Positions 23,942 through 34,936 of a stretch of 51,913 nucleotides of DNA are shown here, piece by piece. Source of the stretch: Sphingomonas lycopersici (GTDB lineage: Bacteria; Pseudomonadota; Alphaproteobacteria; Sphingomonadales; Sphingomonadaceae). The stretch is from contig NZ_JANFAU010000021.1 of assembly GCF_026130605.1 (NCBI RefSeq), forward strand, positions 1 to 51,913, given 5' to 3'. The stretch's first letter is position 1. The number at the start of each line of letters is the position of its first letter. A program made the position numbers and the translations under genes. The notes below the pieces were generated by a model. It saw only the letters and a list, made by a program, of their open reading frames with translations. It did no database searches and had not been told where the DNA came from.

Positions 23942-24585
23942 GATGCCATCGACCCCAGCAGATAGACGAAGGTGAAGACGCCGATCCACACGACGTCGAG
24001 GAAGTGCCAGAACAGCGACAGGCATTCCAGCCGCCGGACATTGGCAGGGATCAGCCCCTTGCGCGCGACCTGCACCATCAAGGTGACGAGCCAGATCGAG
24101 CCCGAGAAGACGTGCAGCCCGTGGGTGCCGACCAAAGCGAAGAAGCTCGACAGGAACGCCGAGCGCCCCGGCCCCGCGCCCTCGTGGATCAGCTCCGAAA
24201 ACTCGAACAATTCGATTCCGAGGAAGCCGAGGCCGAACAGCAGCGTGACCAGCAGCCAGCGCAACGCCGCCGATTTGCGCTGCTCGTGCGCGGCGATCAT
24301 CGCGAAGCCGTAGGTGATCGACGAGAACAGCAGCAGCGCGGTGTTGACCGCAACCAGCTTCAGATCGAACAATTCGTGGCTGGTCGGGCCGCCCGCGAAG
24401 CTGCGGCCATAGACGCCCCACGACGCGAACAGCATCGCGAAGATGAGGCAGTCGCTCATGATGTAGAGCCAGAAGCCGAGCATCGTGCTCGACCCGCTCT
24501 CGTGATGATGCGGCTCGGTCTCCCAATAGATCGGGGTGGCGCCCTCGGTCATTGGGGCGGCGGCGGTGGGGTTGCTATGCGCCAT
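23938..24585 (-). CDS. cyoC: Cytochrome o ubiquinol oxidase subunit III
   Basis: Haem-free membrane subunit of the quinol oxidase, 215 aa with five predicted helices. LGFWLYIMSDCLIFAMLFA and ALVGTHGLHVFSGSIWLV are typical of heme-copper oxidase subunit III, and the C-terminus CLSLFWHFLDVVWIGVFTFVYL is nearly invariant. It starts three bases after cyoB and overlaps cyoD by four. Confidence 0.95.
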   Translation of the reverse strand: MAHSNPTAAAPMTEGATPIYWETEPHHHESGSSTMLGFWLYIMSDCLIFAMLFASWGVYGRSFAGGPTSHELFDLKLVAVNTALLLFSSITYGFAMIAAHEQRKSAALRWLLVTLLFGLGFLGIELFEFSELIHEGAGPGRSAFLSSFFALVGTHGLHVFSGSIWLVTLMVQVARKGLIPANVRRLECLSLFWHFLDVVWIGVFTFVYLLGSMAS

Positions 24586-24588
24586 GGT

Positions 24589-26589
24589 TCAGGCCCCTGC
24601 TGCCGCCAGCGCCTTGAGGCGCGCGGTCTCCGTCGCGGCGACCTCGGCCGCCGGGATGTTGAAATCGCGATCGTAATCGAAGCTGTGGAAGATCGCGTAG
24701 CCGATCACGCTGAGCATCCCCAGCCCGACCATCCACCAGATGTGCCAGATCAGCCCGAACCCGACGATCATCGACAGCCCGGCGAGGATCACGCCCGCGC
24801 CGGTGTTGCGGGGCATATGGATGTCGAGCCAGCCCTGCGTCGGCGCCATCTGGTTCTTGGCCTTCATATCGTCCCACGCGTCGAGATCGTGGATCACCGG
24901 CGTGAAGGCGAAATTATAGTCGGGCGGCGGCGACGAGGTCGACCATTCGAGCGTGCGACCGTGCCACGGATCGCCGGTGACGTCCTTCAGCGCCTCGCGG
25001 TTGCGGATGCTGACCGCGATCTGGATCAGGAAGGCGGCGATGCCGATCGCGATGATCCCGGCGCCGACCGCGGCGATGACGAACCAGATCTGCAGCGACG
25101 GATCCTCGAAGGTGCGCAACCGGCGCGTCACCCCCATCAGCCCGACGATATAGAGCGGGGTGAACGCCACCCAGAAGCCGATCACCCAGCTCCAGAAGCT
25201 CACCAGCCCCCATGTGCGATCGAGCTTGAAGCCGAACGCCTTGGGCCACCAGTAATTGATCCCCGCGAACATCCCGAACAGCACCCCGCCGATGATGACA
25301 TTGTGGAAGTGGGCGACGAGGAACAGCGAATTGTGCAGCACGAAATCGGCGGGCGGCACCGCGAGCAGCACCCCGGTCATCCCGCCGATGACGAAGGTCA
25401 GCATGAACGCGATCGACCACATCATCGGCAGCTCGAAGCGGATGCGGCCGCGGTACATCGTGAACAGCCAGTTGAAGATCTTCGCCCCCGTCGGGATGGA
25501 GATGATCATCGTCGTGATGCCGAAGAAGCTGTTGACCGTCGCGCCAGACCCCATCGTGAAGAAATGGTGCAGCCACACGAGGTAGGAGAGGATGCAGATG
25601 ACGATGAGGGCGTAGACCATCGAGGTGTAGCCGAACAGCCGCTTGCTCGAGAAGGTCGAGACGACCTCGCTGAACACGCCGAATGCGGGGAGGACGAGGA
25701 TGTAGACCTCCGGGTGGCCCCAGATCCAGATCATGTTCACGTACATCATCGGGTTGCCGCCCGCTTCGTTCGTGAAGAAATGCGTGCCGAGGTAGCGATC
25801 GGCGCCGAGCAGCGCGAGCACCGCGGTGAGCACCGGGAAGGCGGCGACGATCAGCACGTTGGTGACGAGCGCCGACCAGGTGAACACCGGCATCTTCATC
25901 AGCGTCATCCCCGGCGCGCGCAGCTTGACGATCGTCGCGATCAGATTGACGCCGGATAACAAGGTGCCGACGCCCGCGATCTGCAGCGCCCATATGTAAT
26001 AGTCGACCCCGACATCGGGCGAGTAATCGAGCCCCGACAAGGGCGCCATCGCCAGCCAGCCGGTCCGCGCGAATTCGCCGACGAACAGGCTCATCATGAC
26101 CAGGATCGCGCCCGCGGTGGTCATCCAGAAGCTGAAATTGTTGAGGAACGGGAAGGACACATCGCGCGCGCCGATCTGCAGCGGGACGATATAGTTCATC
26201 AGCCCGGTGACGAACGGCATCGCGACGAAGAAGATCATGATCACGCCGTGCGCGGTGAACACCTGATCATAATGGTGCGCCGGGAGGTAGCCCTCGCTGC
26301 CGTTGAAGGCAATCGCCTGTTGCAGCCGCATCATGATCGCGTCGGCGAAGCCGCGCAGCAGCATCACCGTGCCGAGCACGAGATACATGATGCCGATCCG
26401 CTTGTGGTCGACGGTGGTGAACCACTCGCGCCACAGGTAATTCCACAATTTGTAATAGCTGAGCGCGCCGACCAGCGCGATGCCGCCGAGCGCGACCATC
26501 GCGAAAGTGCCGAGCAGGATCGGCTCGTGATAGGGAATGGCCTCCAGCGTCAGGCGGCCGAACAGGAACTTGGTCACGGCTTCGGACAT
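24589..26589 (-). CDS. cyoB: Cytochrome o ubiquinol oxidase subunit I
   Basis: Catalytic subunit of the bo3-type heme-copper quinol oxidase, 666 aa, which reduces oxygen to water while pumping protons. Haem and copper ligands are seen in AHGVIMIFFVAMP (low-spin haem His), GHPEVYILVLPAFG (CuB His and the cross-linked Tyr of the K channel), WLHHFFTMGSG (two CuB His) and LFLVAHFHNVIIGGV (haem o3 and low-spin haem ligands). The D-channel entrance Asn/Asp region FVTGLMNYIVPLQIGARD is intact. It starts four bases after cyoA. The length is that of CyoB rather than of a cytochrome c oxidase. Confidence 0.97.
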   Translation of the reverse strand: MSEAVTKFLFGRLTLEAIPYHEPILLGTFAMVALGGIALVGALSYYKLWNYLWREWFTTVDHKRIGIMYLVLGTVMLLRGFADAIMMRLQQAIAFNGSEGYLPAHHYDQVFTAHGVIMIFFVAMPFVTGLMNYIVPLQIGARDVSFPFLNNFSFWMTTAGAILVMMSLFVGEFARTGWLAMAPLSGLDYSPDVGVDYYIWALQIAGVGTLLSGVNLIATIVKLRAPGMTLMKMPVFTWSALVTNVLIVAAFPVLTAVLALLGADRYLGTHFFTNEAGGNPMMYVNMIWIWGHPEVYILVLPAFGVFSEVVSTFSSKRLFGYTSMVYALIVICILSYLVWLHHFFTMGSGATVNSFFGITTMIISIPTGAKIFNWLFTMYRGRIRFELPMMWSIAFMLTFVIGGMTGVLLAVPPADFVLHNSLFLVAHFHNVIIGGVLFGMFAGINYWWPKAFGFKLDRTWGLVSFWSWVIGFWVAFTPLYIVGLMGVTRRLRTFEDPSLQIWFVIAAVGAGIIAIGIAAFLIQIAVSIRNREALKDVTGDPWHGRTLEWSTSSPPPDYNFAFTPVIHDLDAWDDMKAKNQMAPTQGWLDIHMPRNTGAGVILAGLSMIVGFGLIWHIWWMVGLGMLSVIGYAIFHSFDYDRDFNIPAAEVAATETARLKALAAAGA

Positions 26590-26593
26590 TGCC

Positions 26594-27613
26594 TCAGGCC
26601 CCGGTGGAGGAAGTGGAGGGATGGTGCGGATGCTGCCCGGCGGCGGCGGCCGGCGCGGCGGTGGCCGCGGGCGCCGGGATATGGCCGTGGCCGTGCATCG
26701 ATTCGCTCATGCACGGCGCGCCCGGCCTGACGCACTGGTTGACCGCGCGATCGAACAGCCCGCGCTCGACAGTGCCGAAATGCATCACCGGCACGCGCTC
26801 GCTCGGCTGTTCGAGCTTGAGATAGGTCGCGGTATCGAGCTTGCCGGCGGCCGCCTTGGTCGAGGCGACCCAGCGCGCGAACCCCGCCTCGTCGAGCGCG
26901 TGGGTGCGGAAATGCATCCCGGAGAAGCCGGCGCCCGAGTAATTGGCGGACATGCCGGCATAATTGCCGGGCTTGTTGAGCACGGCGTGGAGCTTGGTCT
27001 CCATCCCGGCCATCGTATAGATCATCCCGGCCATCGCAGGGACGTAGAAGGTGTTCATCACGTCTGACGAGGTGAGGCGGAAGCGCACCTGGCGATCGAC
27101 CGGCACGACCAGCTCGTTGACCGTCGCGACGCCCTGCTCGGGGTAGATGAACAGCCATTTCCAGTCGAGCGACACCACCTCAACGTCGAGCGGCTTCTGA
27201 TCGGCCGGCACCGGCTTGCCCGCGGCGATCCGCCCGACCTCGCGATAGGGATCGAGCGTGTGGGTCGCGACCCAGGTCAGCGCGCCGAGCGCGATGATGA
27301 TCAACAGCGGCGCGGACCAGATCACCAGCTCGAGCGCGGTCGAGTGATCCCAGTCCGGCGCGTAATCGGTATCCTTGTTCGACGCGCGATAACGCCACGC
27401 GAAGATCACCGTCAGCGCCATCACCGGGATGATGATCAGCAGCATCAGCCCGGTCGACCACAGGATCAGATCGGCCTGCTGGCGCGCGACGTCTCCGGCG
27501 GGATTCATCACCACCATATCGCACCCGCCGAGCGCCGCGATCAGCGGCAACGTCGCGAGCGCCCGGCGCCACTTCCCGTTTCGAGTCTGAGGGTGCATGA
27601 TGTGCATAATCAT
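26594..27613 (-). CDS. cyoA: Cytochrome o ubiquinol oxidase subunit II
   Basis: Subunit II of the quinol oxidase, 339 aa. The signal ends in a lipobox (AALGGC, C31), so it is a lipoprotein like E. coli CyoA, followed by two membrane helices (LWSTGLMLLIIIPVMALTV and LVIWSAPLLIIIALGALTW). The periplasmic cupredoxin domain (DWKWLFIYPEQGVATVNELV) lacks the Cys-x3-Cys CuA ligands, which marks it as a quinol rather than a cytochrome c oxidase. Residues after about 300 form a His/Pro/Ala-rich tail. Three in-frame ATGs lie within six codons; the first is used here. A 19-bp palindrome lies upstream. It is the first gene of the seven-gene operon. Confidence 0.95.
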   Translation of the reverse strand: MIMHIMHPQTRNGKWRRALATLPLIAALGGCDMVVMNPAGDVARQQADLILWSTGLMLLIIIPVMALTVIFAWRYRASNKDTDYAPDWDHSTALELVIWSAPLLIIIALGALTWVATHTLDPYREVGRIAAGKPVPADQKPLDVEVVSLDWKWLFIYPEQGVATVNELVVPVDRQVRFRLTSSDVMNTFYVPAMAGMIYTMAGMETKLHAVLNKPGNYAGMSANYSGAGFSGMHFRTHALDEAGFARWVASTKAAAGKLDTATYLKLEQPSERVPVMHFGTVERGLFDRAVNQCVRPGAPCMSESMHGHGHIPAPAATAAPAAAAGQHPHHPSTSSTGA

Positions 27614-27644
27614 CGGGCGCTAGTCCTGTTTGTGCAGGTGCGAA

Positions 27645-27663
27645 ATAGGACAATTTGTCCTAT
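27645..27663. promoter_or_regulatory. 19-bp palindrome in the cyoA/MFS divergent promoter
   Basis: ATAGGACAA-T-TTGTCCTAT has perfect 9-bp arms. It lies 31 bases upstream of the cyoA start and 59 upstream of the MFS start. This is the form expected of a dimeric regulator's operator. It is not the FNR consensus, and the cognate protein is not known. Confidence 0.6.
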
Positions 27664-27722
27664 CCCCAGGCCGGGCGGGGCGGCCTAAGGGAGCGCGGTT
27701 TTCGTTCGAGAGTTGACGACAG

Positions 27723-29036
27723 ATGGCCGAAGCAATTGCCCACCCCACCCCTGCCGCGCGCGACGCCGTTGCGACGGGCCATGTCCGTCCGGGCGAGATC
27801 GCAATCGGGGTGATCATCGGCCGCACCTCCGAATTCTTCGACTTCTTCGTCTACGCGATCGCCTCGGTGCTGGTGTTCCCGCAGCTGATCTTCCCGTTCG
27901 TCGACCGCGTGACCGGCACCTTATACTCTTTCGCGCTGTTTCCGCTCGCTTTCCTTGCCCGGCCGATCGGTTCGCAGATTTTCCTTGCGATCGACCGCCG
28001 CCACGGACGGGGAACGAAGCTGACCATCGCGCTGTTCCTGCTCGGCACCGCAACGGTGTCGGTGGGCTTCCTGCCCGGCTATAACGAGGTCGGCATCGCC
28101 TCGGCGGTGATCCTCGCCATCCTGCGCATCGGTCAGGGGATCGCGCTGGGCGGCGCGTGGGACGGGCTCGCCTCGCTCCTCGCGCTCAACGCGCCGGAAA
28201 AGCGCCGCGGGTGGTATGCGATGGTGCCGCAGCTCGGCGCGCCGCTCGGCCTCATCGTCGCGAGCGGGCTGTTCGCCTTCTTCATCGGCACCCTGGGCTT
28301 CGACGATTTCTTCAGCTGGGGCTGGCGCTACCCGTTCTTCGTCGCCTTCGCGATCAACGTCGTCGCGCTGTTCGCGCGGCTGCGCATCTCGGTCGCGCCG
28401 GAATATAACGAGCTGTTCAAGGCGCGCGAGCTGACCCCCTCGCCGGTCATCGCGACGGTCAAGGCGCAATGGCACAATATCATCATCGGCGCCTTCGCCC
28501 CGCTGGCGAGCTTCGCCCTGTTCCATATGGTGACGGTGTTCCCGCTTTCCTGGGTCGCCTTGTTCACGCATGAGAGCATCACCCGCTTCCTGATGATCGA
28601 GATCGTCGGCGCGGCGTTCGGCGTCGCGGCGATCGTCGTCTCGGGGCTGCTCGCCGACCGGATCGGGCGGCGCTCCTTGCTCGGCTATACCGCCGCGGCG
28701 ATCGCGGCTTTCTCGGGGTTCGCGCCGCAATTGCTCGACGCGGGCGGCGCGGGCGAGGCGGTGTTCATGGTGACCGGGTTCATCCTGCTCGGGCTGTCGT
28801 TCGGCCAGTCCTCAGGCGCGGTGACCAACAATTTCCCCAAGCGCGCACGCTACACCGGCGCGGCGCTGACCTCGGACCTCGCCTGGCTGTTCGGCGCCGG
28901 CTTCGCCCCGCTCGCGGCGCTGGTGCTGGCGAAGAATTTCGGGCTGATCGCGGCCGGCGGCTATCTGCTGTCGGGCGCGCTCGGCACGCTGGCAGCGCTG
29001 GCACTCAATTCGGAACTCGCGCGCCGGCTGGATTGA
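27723..29036 (+). CDS. MFS transporter (metabolite:H+ symporter-like)
   Basis: Twelve-helix major facilitator of 437 aa resembling the MHS subfamily (ProP, KgtP, ShiA). The N-terminal helix carries the family's EFFDFFVYA block, and the loop after helix 2 has PIGSQIFLAIDRRHGRGTKLT in place of the usual G-x-x-x-D-R-x-G-R-R; a second copy, GLLADRIGRRSLLG, follows helix 8. The substrate is probably a small organic acid or osmolyte, but it cannot be fixed from sequence. It is divergent from cyoA and shares its promoter region and palindrome. Confidence 0.88.
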   Translation: MAEAIAHPTPAARDAVATGHVRPGEIAIGVIIGRTSEFFDFFVYAIASVLVFPQLIFPFVDRVTGTLYSFALFPLAFLARPIGSQIFLAIDRRHGRGTKLTIALFLLGTATVSVGFLPGYNEVGIASAVILAILRIGQGIALGGAWDGLASLLALNAPEKRRGWYAMVPQLGAPLGLIVASGLFAFFIGTLGFDDFFSWGWRYPFFVAFAINVVALFARLRISVAPEYNELFKARELTPSPVIATVKAQWHNIIIGAFAPLASFALFHMVTVFPLSWVALFTHESITRFLMIEIVGAAFGVAAIVVSGLLADRIGRRSLLGYTAAAIAAFSGFAPQLLDAGGAGEAVFMVTGFILLGLSFGQSSGAVTNNFPKRARYTGAALTSDLAWLFGAGFAPLAALVLAKNFGLIAAGGYLLSGALGTLAALALNSELARRLD

Positions 29037-29059
29037 GCTTTCCCAAGCCGTTCCCCCAC

Positions 29060-29140
29060 CCGTCATCCCAGCGAAAGCTGGGATCTCGGGCGGCAGGGGC
29101 GACGCCTGTGGCGCGAGACCCCAGCTTTCGCTGGGTGACG
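29060..29140. repeat. Palindromic element, CCCAGCGAAAGCTGGG family, copy 2
   Basis: CCGTCATCCCAGCGAAAGCTG is mirrored by CCCAGCTTTCGCTGGGTGACG. The internal spacer matches the reverse complement of the 21008 copy, so the two are in opposite orientation. It lies 23 bases after the MFS stop. Confidence 0.88.
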
Positions 29141-29311
29141 AGCTAGGGGAGGCAGCGTAGGCCCCTTCCCCCCTGCCCCACCCGCTGCTATCGGCCCTCC
29201 CGACTCCGTCGCTTACGCCCGTCCGGGCGCGCTCGCGCGGGGGCCCGGCGCGTGCCGCGGCCACCGCCTCCCCGCCGCGCCCGACAGGCCCACCAAGGGG
29301 AAAGGACCCGC

Positions 29312-31999
<2,688 letters not shown>

Positions 32000-32029
32000 G
32001 CGGCGCGCGACCAGCCACCGTCGAGCAAG

Positions 32030-32060
32030 GGGCGCCGTGTGCGACACGGCGCCCTTTTTT
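32030..32060 (+). terminator. Terminator of acnA
   Basis: GGGCGCCGTGT, loop GCG, ACACGGCGCCC, then six Ts: a textbook intrinsic terminator 31 bases after the acnA stop. Confidence 0.95.
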
Positions 32061-32187
32061 GTAGCCGAAGTGATTGTAATTCCGCCGATCGGCCATCGAA
32101 ACCGAATTGACGCCCTTCTCCAATTAACTGATTGTTAACCACATAAGGCGGGCGCAGATCCGTCCCACAATCAATCAGGGGAAGCAT

Positions 32188-33483
32188 ATGAAGACGTTGA
32201 AAAACGCATTGCTTGTCGTGTCGGCCGTATCGGGGATCGGCCTCGCCAGCACACCCGCGGCGGCCGTCAACATCATCCTCCGGCCCGATTCCACCTTCTC
32301 CAATTCACCCAATGGCGCCGCGGCACTCTTCGCCTTCCAGAAAGCCGCCAATTACTGGAACCAGACGCTCAGCGGCGCGAGCGGCATGCAGAATATCAAC
32401 ATCAACGTGTCGTTCGCCTCGCTCGCCCCGAATATCCTCGGATCGACCCGCAGCTACGCCTATGACGTGTCGGCCGCGTCGGTCTATCAGTCGCTCGCGG
32501 CGAACGCCGGCGGCGCGCTCGACGCCAGCGCGGTCAACAGCCTCGTCCCGCTCACGGCCGCGGGCGGCATCGGCTATCGCCGCGCGCCGGGGCTCGACGG
32601 CACGCTCACCGGGGGCGGGCTGAACATCACCACCGGCAGCGTGTTCGACAATAACGACAGCTACAACAACCGCTACCTCTACGCGAACGGCGCCAACCTG
32701 AAGGCGCTCGGCTATGACGTCGGCAATTCAGCGATCGACGCCAATATCACCTTCAGCTCGAACTTCGCGTTCGATTTCGATCCGACCGACGGCATCTCGG
32801 TCGGCACCGAGGATTTCACCGCGGTCGCGGTGCATGAGCTCGGCCACGCGCTGGGCTTCGTCAGCGGCTCGGATTATTACGATTATTACGGCGGCAAGGG
32901 CCCCGGCGCGGGCGAGACCGGGATCAACTGGGACAATGAATCGGTGCTGTCGGTGCTCGATCTGTTCCGCCGCTCGGCCAATGGCGGGGCGTCCGGGTTC
33001 GATCCGGCGACCGGCGAGCGCTACATCCAGCTCGATCCCAACCGCAACGCCTTGTTCACGGTCGACGGGGTCAATCCGTTCAACGGCGACGGCAGCTATT
33101 CGCAGTTCGCCACCGGGCGCTACAACGGCGATGGCGACCAGACCTCGCACTGGAAGGAAGGCACCGGCTATTACGACCAGAACAATTGCTTCATCCCCTC
33201 GCCGCAGCAGGTCGGCGTGATGGATCCGAGCTCGGGCTATTGCCAGCTCGGGATCGTCACCTCGAACGACCTCGCCGCGTTCGACGCGATCGGCTACAAC
33301 CTCAAATTCGATATCCTCAAGAACAAGGGATATGAATTCAGCTCGGCCGACATCTTCCGTCTCGCCGGGCTGGCCGGGGTGCCGGAACCGTCGACCTGGG
33401 CGATGATGATCATGGGGTTCGGCTTCATCGGCGGCGCGCTGCGCGTTCGCGCGCGCCAGCCGAAGGTGCGCTTCGCCGGCTGA
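32188..33483 (+). CDS. Secreted zinc metalloprotease with PEPxxWA-CTERM anchor (NF038122-like), copy 1
   Basis: Secreted protein of 431 aa. The signal peptide ends at about residue 26 (TPAAA-V). The zinc motif HELGHALGF starts at H216, with the third ligand expected near the end of that block, as in metzincin-like proteases. The C-terminus is a PEPxxWA-CTERM signal: P399 EPSTWAMMIMGFGFIGG followed by an Arg cluster, the recognition signal of an exosortase/rhomboid-type sorting system. It should therefore be anchored in or released from the envelope. RBS GGGGAAG precedes the ATG. A tandem paralogue follows. The family is recognised; the physiological substrate is unknown. Confidence 0.88.
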   Translation: MKTLKNALLVVSAVSGIGLASTPAAAVNIILRPDSTFSNSPNGAAALFAFQKAANYWNQTLSGASGMQNININVSFASLAPNILGSTRSYAYDVSAASVYQSLAANAGGALDASAVNSLVPLTAAGGIGYRRAPGLDGTLTGGGLNITTGSVFDNNDSYNNRYLYANGANLKALGYDVGNSAIDANITFSSNFAFDFDPTDGISVGTEDFTAVAVHELGHALGFVSGSDYYDYYGGKGPGAGETGINWDNESVLSVLDLFRRSANGGASGFDPATGERYIQLDPNRNALFTVDGVNPFNGDGSYSQFATGRYNGDGDQTSHWKEGTGYYDQNNCFIPSPQQVGVMDPSSGYCQLGIVTSNDLAAFDAIGYNLKFDILKNKGYEFSSADIFRLAGLAGVPEPSTWAMMIMGFGFIGGALRVRARQPKVRFAG

Positions 33484-33503
33484 CCCCGATTGCGAAACGA
33501 CAG

Positions 33504-33536
33504 GCGCTCCGCCCCCACGCGGAGCGCTTTTTTTTT
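33504..33536 (+). terminator. Terminator after metalloprotease copy 1
   Basis: GCGCTCCGC, loop CCCCAC, GCGGAGCGC, then nine Ts. It separates transcription of the two protease genes. Confidence 0.95.
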
Positions 33537-33556
33537 GGCGATGCGCCCAGCGCGCA

Positions 33557-33583
33557 CCATTTGACCCCGATCAAATGGTTTTT
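33557..33583 (+). promoter_or_regulatory. Palindrome with FNR/FixK-like core upstream of metalloprotease copy 2
   Basis: CCATTTGA-CCCCGA-TCAAATGG, followed by five Ts. The core TTGAC-CCCG-ATCAA differs at one position from TTGAT-N4-ATCAA, the FNR/FixK half-site pair. Alternatively it is a short second terminator. It lies 45-72 bases before the ATG. Confidence 0.35.
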
Positions 33584-33628
33584 CTGCGTTAACCCTATTC
33601 TCTCTCCGCCGAAGGAGGGGAAGAGCAT

Positions 33629-34882
33629 ATGGCGGCATTGCGGAGCAGCTTGTTTATCGCTTTGGCGATTTCGGGGACCGTTTTATCGGCCACGCCAGCC
33701 GGCGCGATCAAGATCATTTTGCGCCCGGACAGTAGTTTCACGACGACCGCGAACGGTGCGCGCGCGCTCTACTCAATTCGGAAAGCAGCGAATTACTGGA
33801 ATACGATACTTTCCGGCAGCGATAATATGCAGAACATCAACATCGCCGTTTCATTCGAGAAACTGTCTTCCGGCTCAGCGGCCATCACTTATAACAACTA
33901 CACCAGCGCATCGACACGGGCGGTTTATCAGGCGCTCGCGGCGAACGCAGCGACAGCGCTCGATGCCAGTGCGGTGGCGAGTCTGGTGCCATTAAGCGCC
34001 GCGGGGGGTCTGAACGTGATCCGACCCGTCGGAAGCGACGGAACCCTGAGCGGATCCGGGATGAAAAACCCGGTGGAGGGGGTGGTCGACAACAACAACT
34101 CGCTTAACAACACCTATCTCTACACCGGGACCGCCGGTTTGAAGGCGCTTGGCTTCGATATCGGAAACAATACGATCGACAGCACGATCAAATTCTCGTC
34201 AAGCTCTTTCACATTCGATTACGATCCATCCAACAACATATCGTATCGCTTGGATTTTACCGCGGTCGCGCTGCATGAGTTCGGCCATGCGCTCGGTTTC
34301 GAAAGCTCCACGGACCCTTATGATTCGATCGTGAGCCCCAATCCCGCGCTATTCGGTTACCAGGGCGAAAGTCTGGATGATTATCAGGTCACCAGGGTCT
34401 TCGATCTGTTCCGGCGCGATGCGATCTCGCCGGATCAGATCCAGCTTACGCCAGGCGAAGACGCCATCTTCAGCATCGATGGCGCCACCGTGTTCGAGGG
34501 CAACGGCTTTGCCGCTGAAACTCCAACCGGCACGTTCAACGGCGACGGCTATCAAGCGTCGCATTGGAAACTGCAGAGTTCCGGCTTCGGCTGCGCCGTC
34601 TCCAAACAAATCGGCGTGTTGGCCCCTGCGTCCGAATACTGCAAGATGGGCGCCGTTACCGCCAACGATCTCGCGGCATTCGACGCGATGGGCTATAATC
34701 TCGATTTCGATATTCTGCAGAACAGGGATTATTTGTTCACCACCGCCGACGTCTTTCGCCTCGATGGGCTGGCAGCCGTCCCGGAGCCGACGACCTGGGC
34801 GATGATGATCCTCGGCTTCGGCTTCATCGGCGGCGCGATGCGCGCCCGCACACGCGAGAGGAACGTGCGCTTCGCCGCCTGA
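33629..34882 (+). CDS. Secreted zinc metalloprotease with PEPxxWA-CTERM anchor, copy 2
   Basis: Tandem paralogue of the preceding gene, 417 aa. It has the same layout: signal peptide (to about residue 25, TPAGA-I), zinc motif HEFGHALGF with the first His again at residue 216, shared blocks (IILRPDSSF, KAANYWNTILSG, NDLAAFDAMGYNLDFDIL) and a C-terminal P385 EPTTWAMMILGFGFIGGAMRAR. Base composition and codon use are visibly less GC-rich than copy 1 and other neighbours (many AAC, ACA and TTT/ATT codons), so it may be a horizontally acquired or fast-evolving copy. GAAGGAGGGGAAGAGC is a strong ribosome site. Confidence 0.87.
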   Translation: MAALRSSLFIALAISGTVLSATPAGAIKIILRPDSSFTTTANGARALYSIRKAANYWNTILSGSDNMQNINIAVSFEKLSSGSAAITYNNYTSASTRAVYQALAANAATALDASAVASLVPLSAAGGLNVIRPVGSDGTLSGSGMKNPVEGVVDNNNSLNNTYLYTGTAGLKALGFDIGNNTIDSTIKFSSSSFTFDYDPSNNISYRLDFTAVALHEFGHALGFESSTDPYDSIVSPNPALFGYQGESLDDYQVTRVFDLFRRDAISPDQIQLTPGEDAIFSIDGATVFEGNGFAAETPTGTFNGDGYQASHWKLQSSGFGCAVSKQIGVLAPASEYCKMGAVTANDLAAFDAMGYNLDFDILQNRDYLFTTADVFRLDGLAAVPEPTTWAMMILGFGFIGGAMRARTRERNVRFAA

Positions 34883-34897
34883 GCGGCGCCGGACACC

Positions 34898-34930
34898 AAA
34901 AAATGCGGCCCGCCGTGCAAGGCGGGCCGC
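34898..34930 (-). terminator. Terminator of the amino-acid permease gene
   Basis: On the minus strand GCGGCCCGCC, loop TTGCAC, GGCGGGCCGC is followed by ATTTTTT, directly after the permease stop. It may also stop rightward transcription from the protease gene. Confidence 0.85.
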
Positions 34931-34936
34931 CCCCGA

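Noticed and set aside
24004..25959. 651-aa plus-strand frame over cyoB/cyoC
   Set aside because: It is antisense to oxidase genes with intact metal ligands; a shadow.
32188..34882. Exosortase or sorting-enzyme gene next to the PEPxxWA-CTERM proteins
   Set aside because: No neighbouring frame resembles one; it must be elsewhere in the genome.
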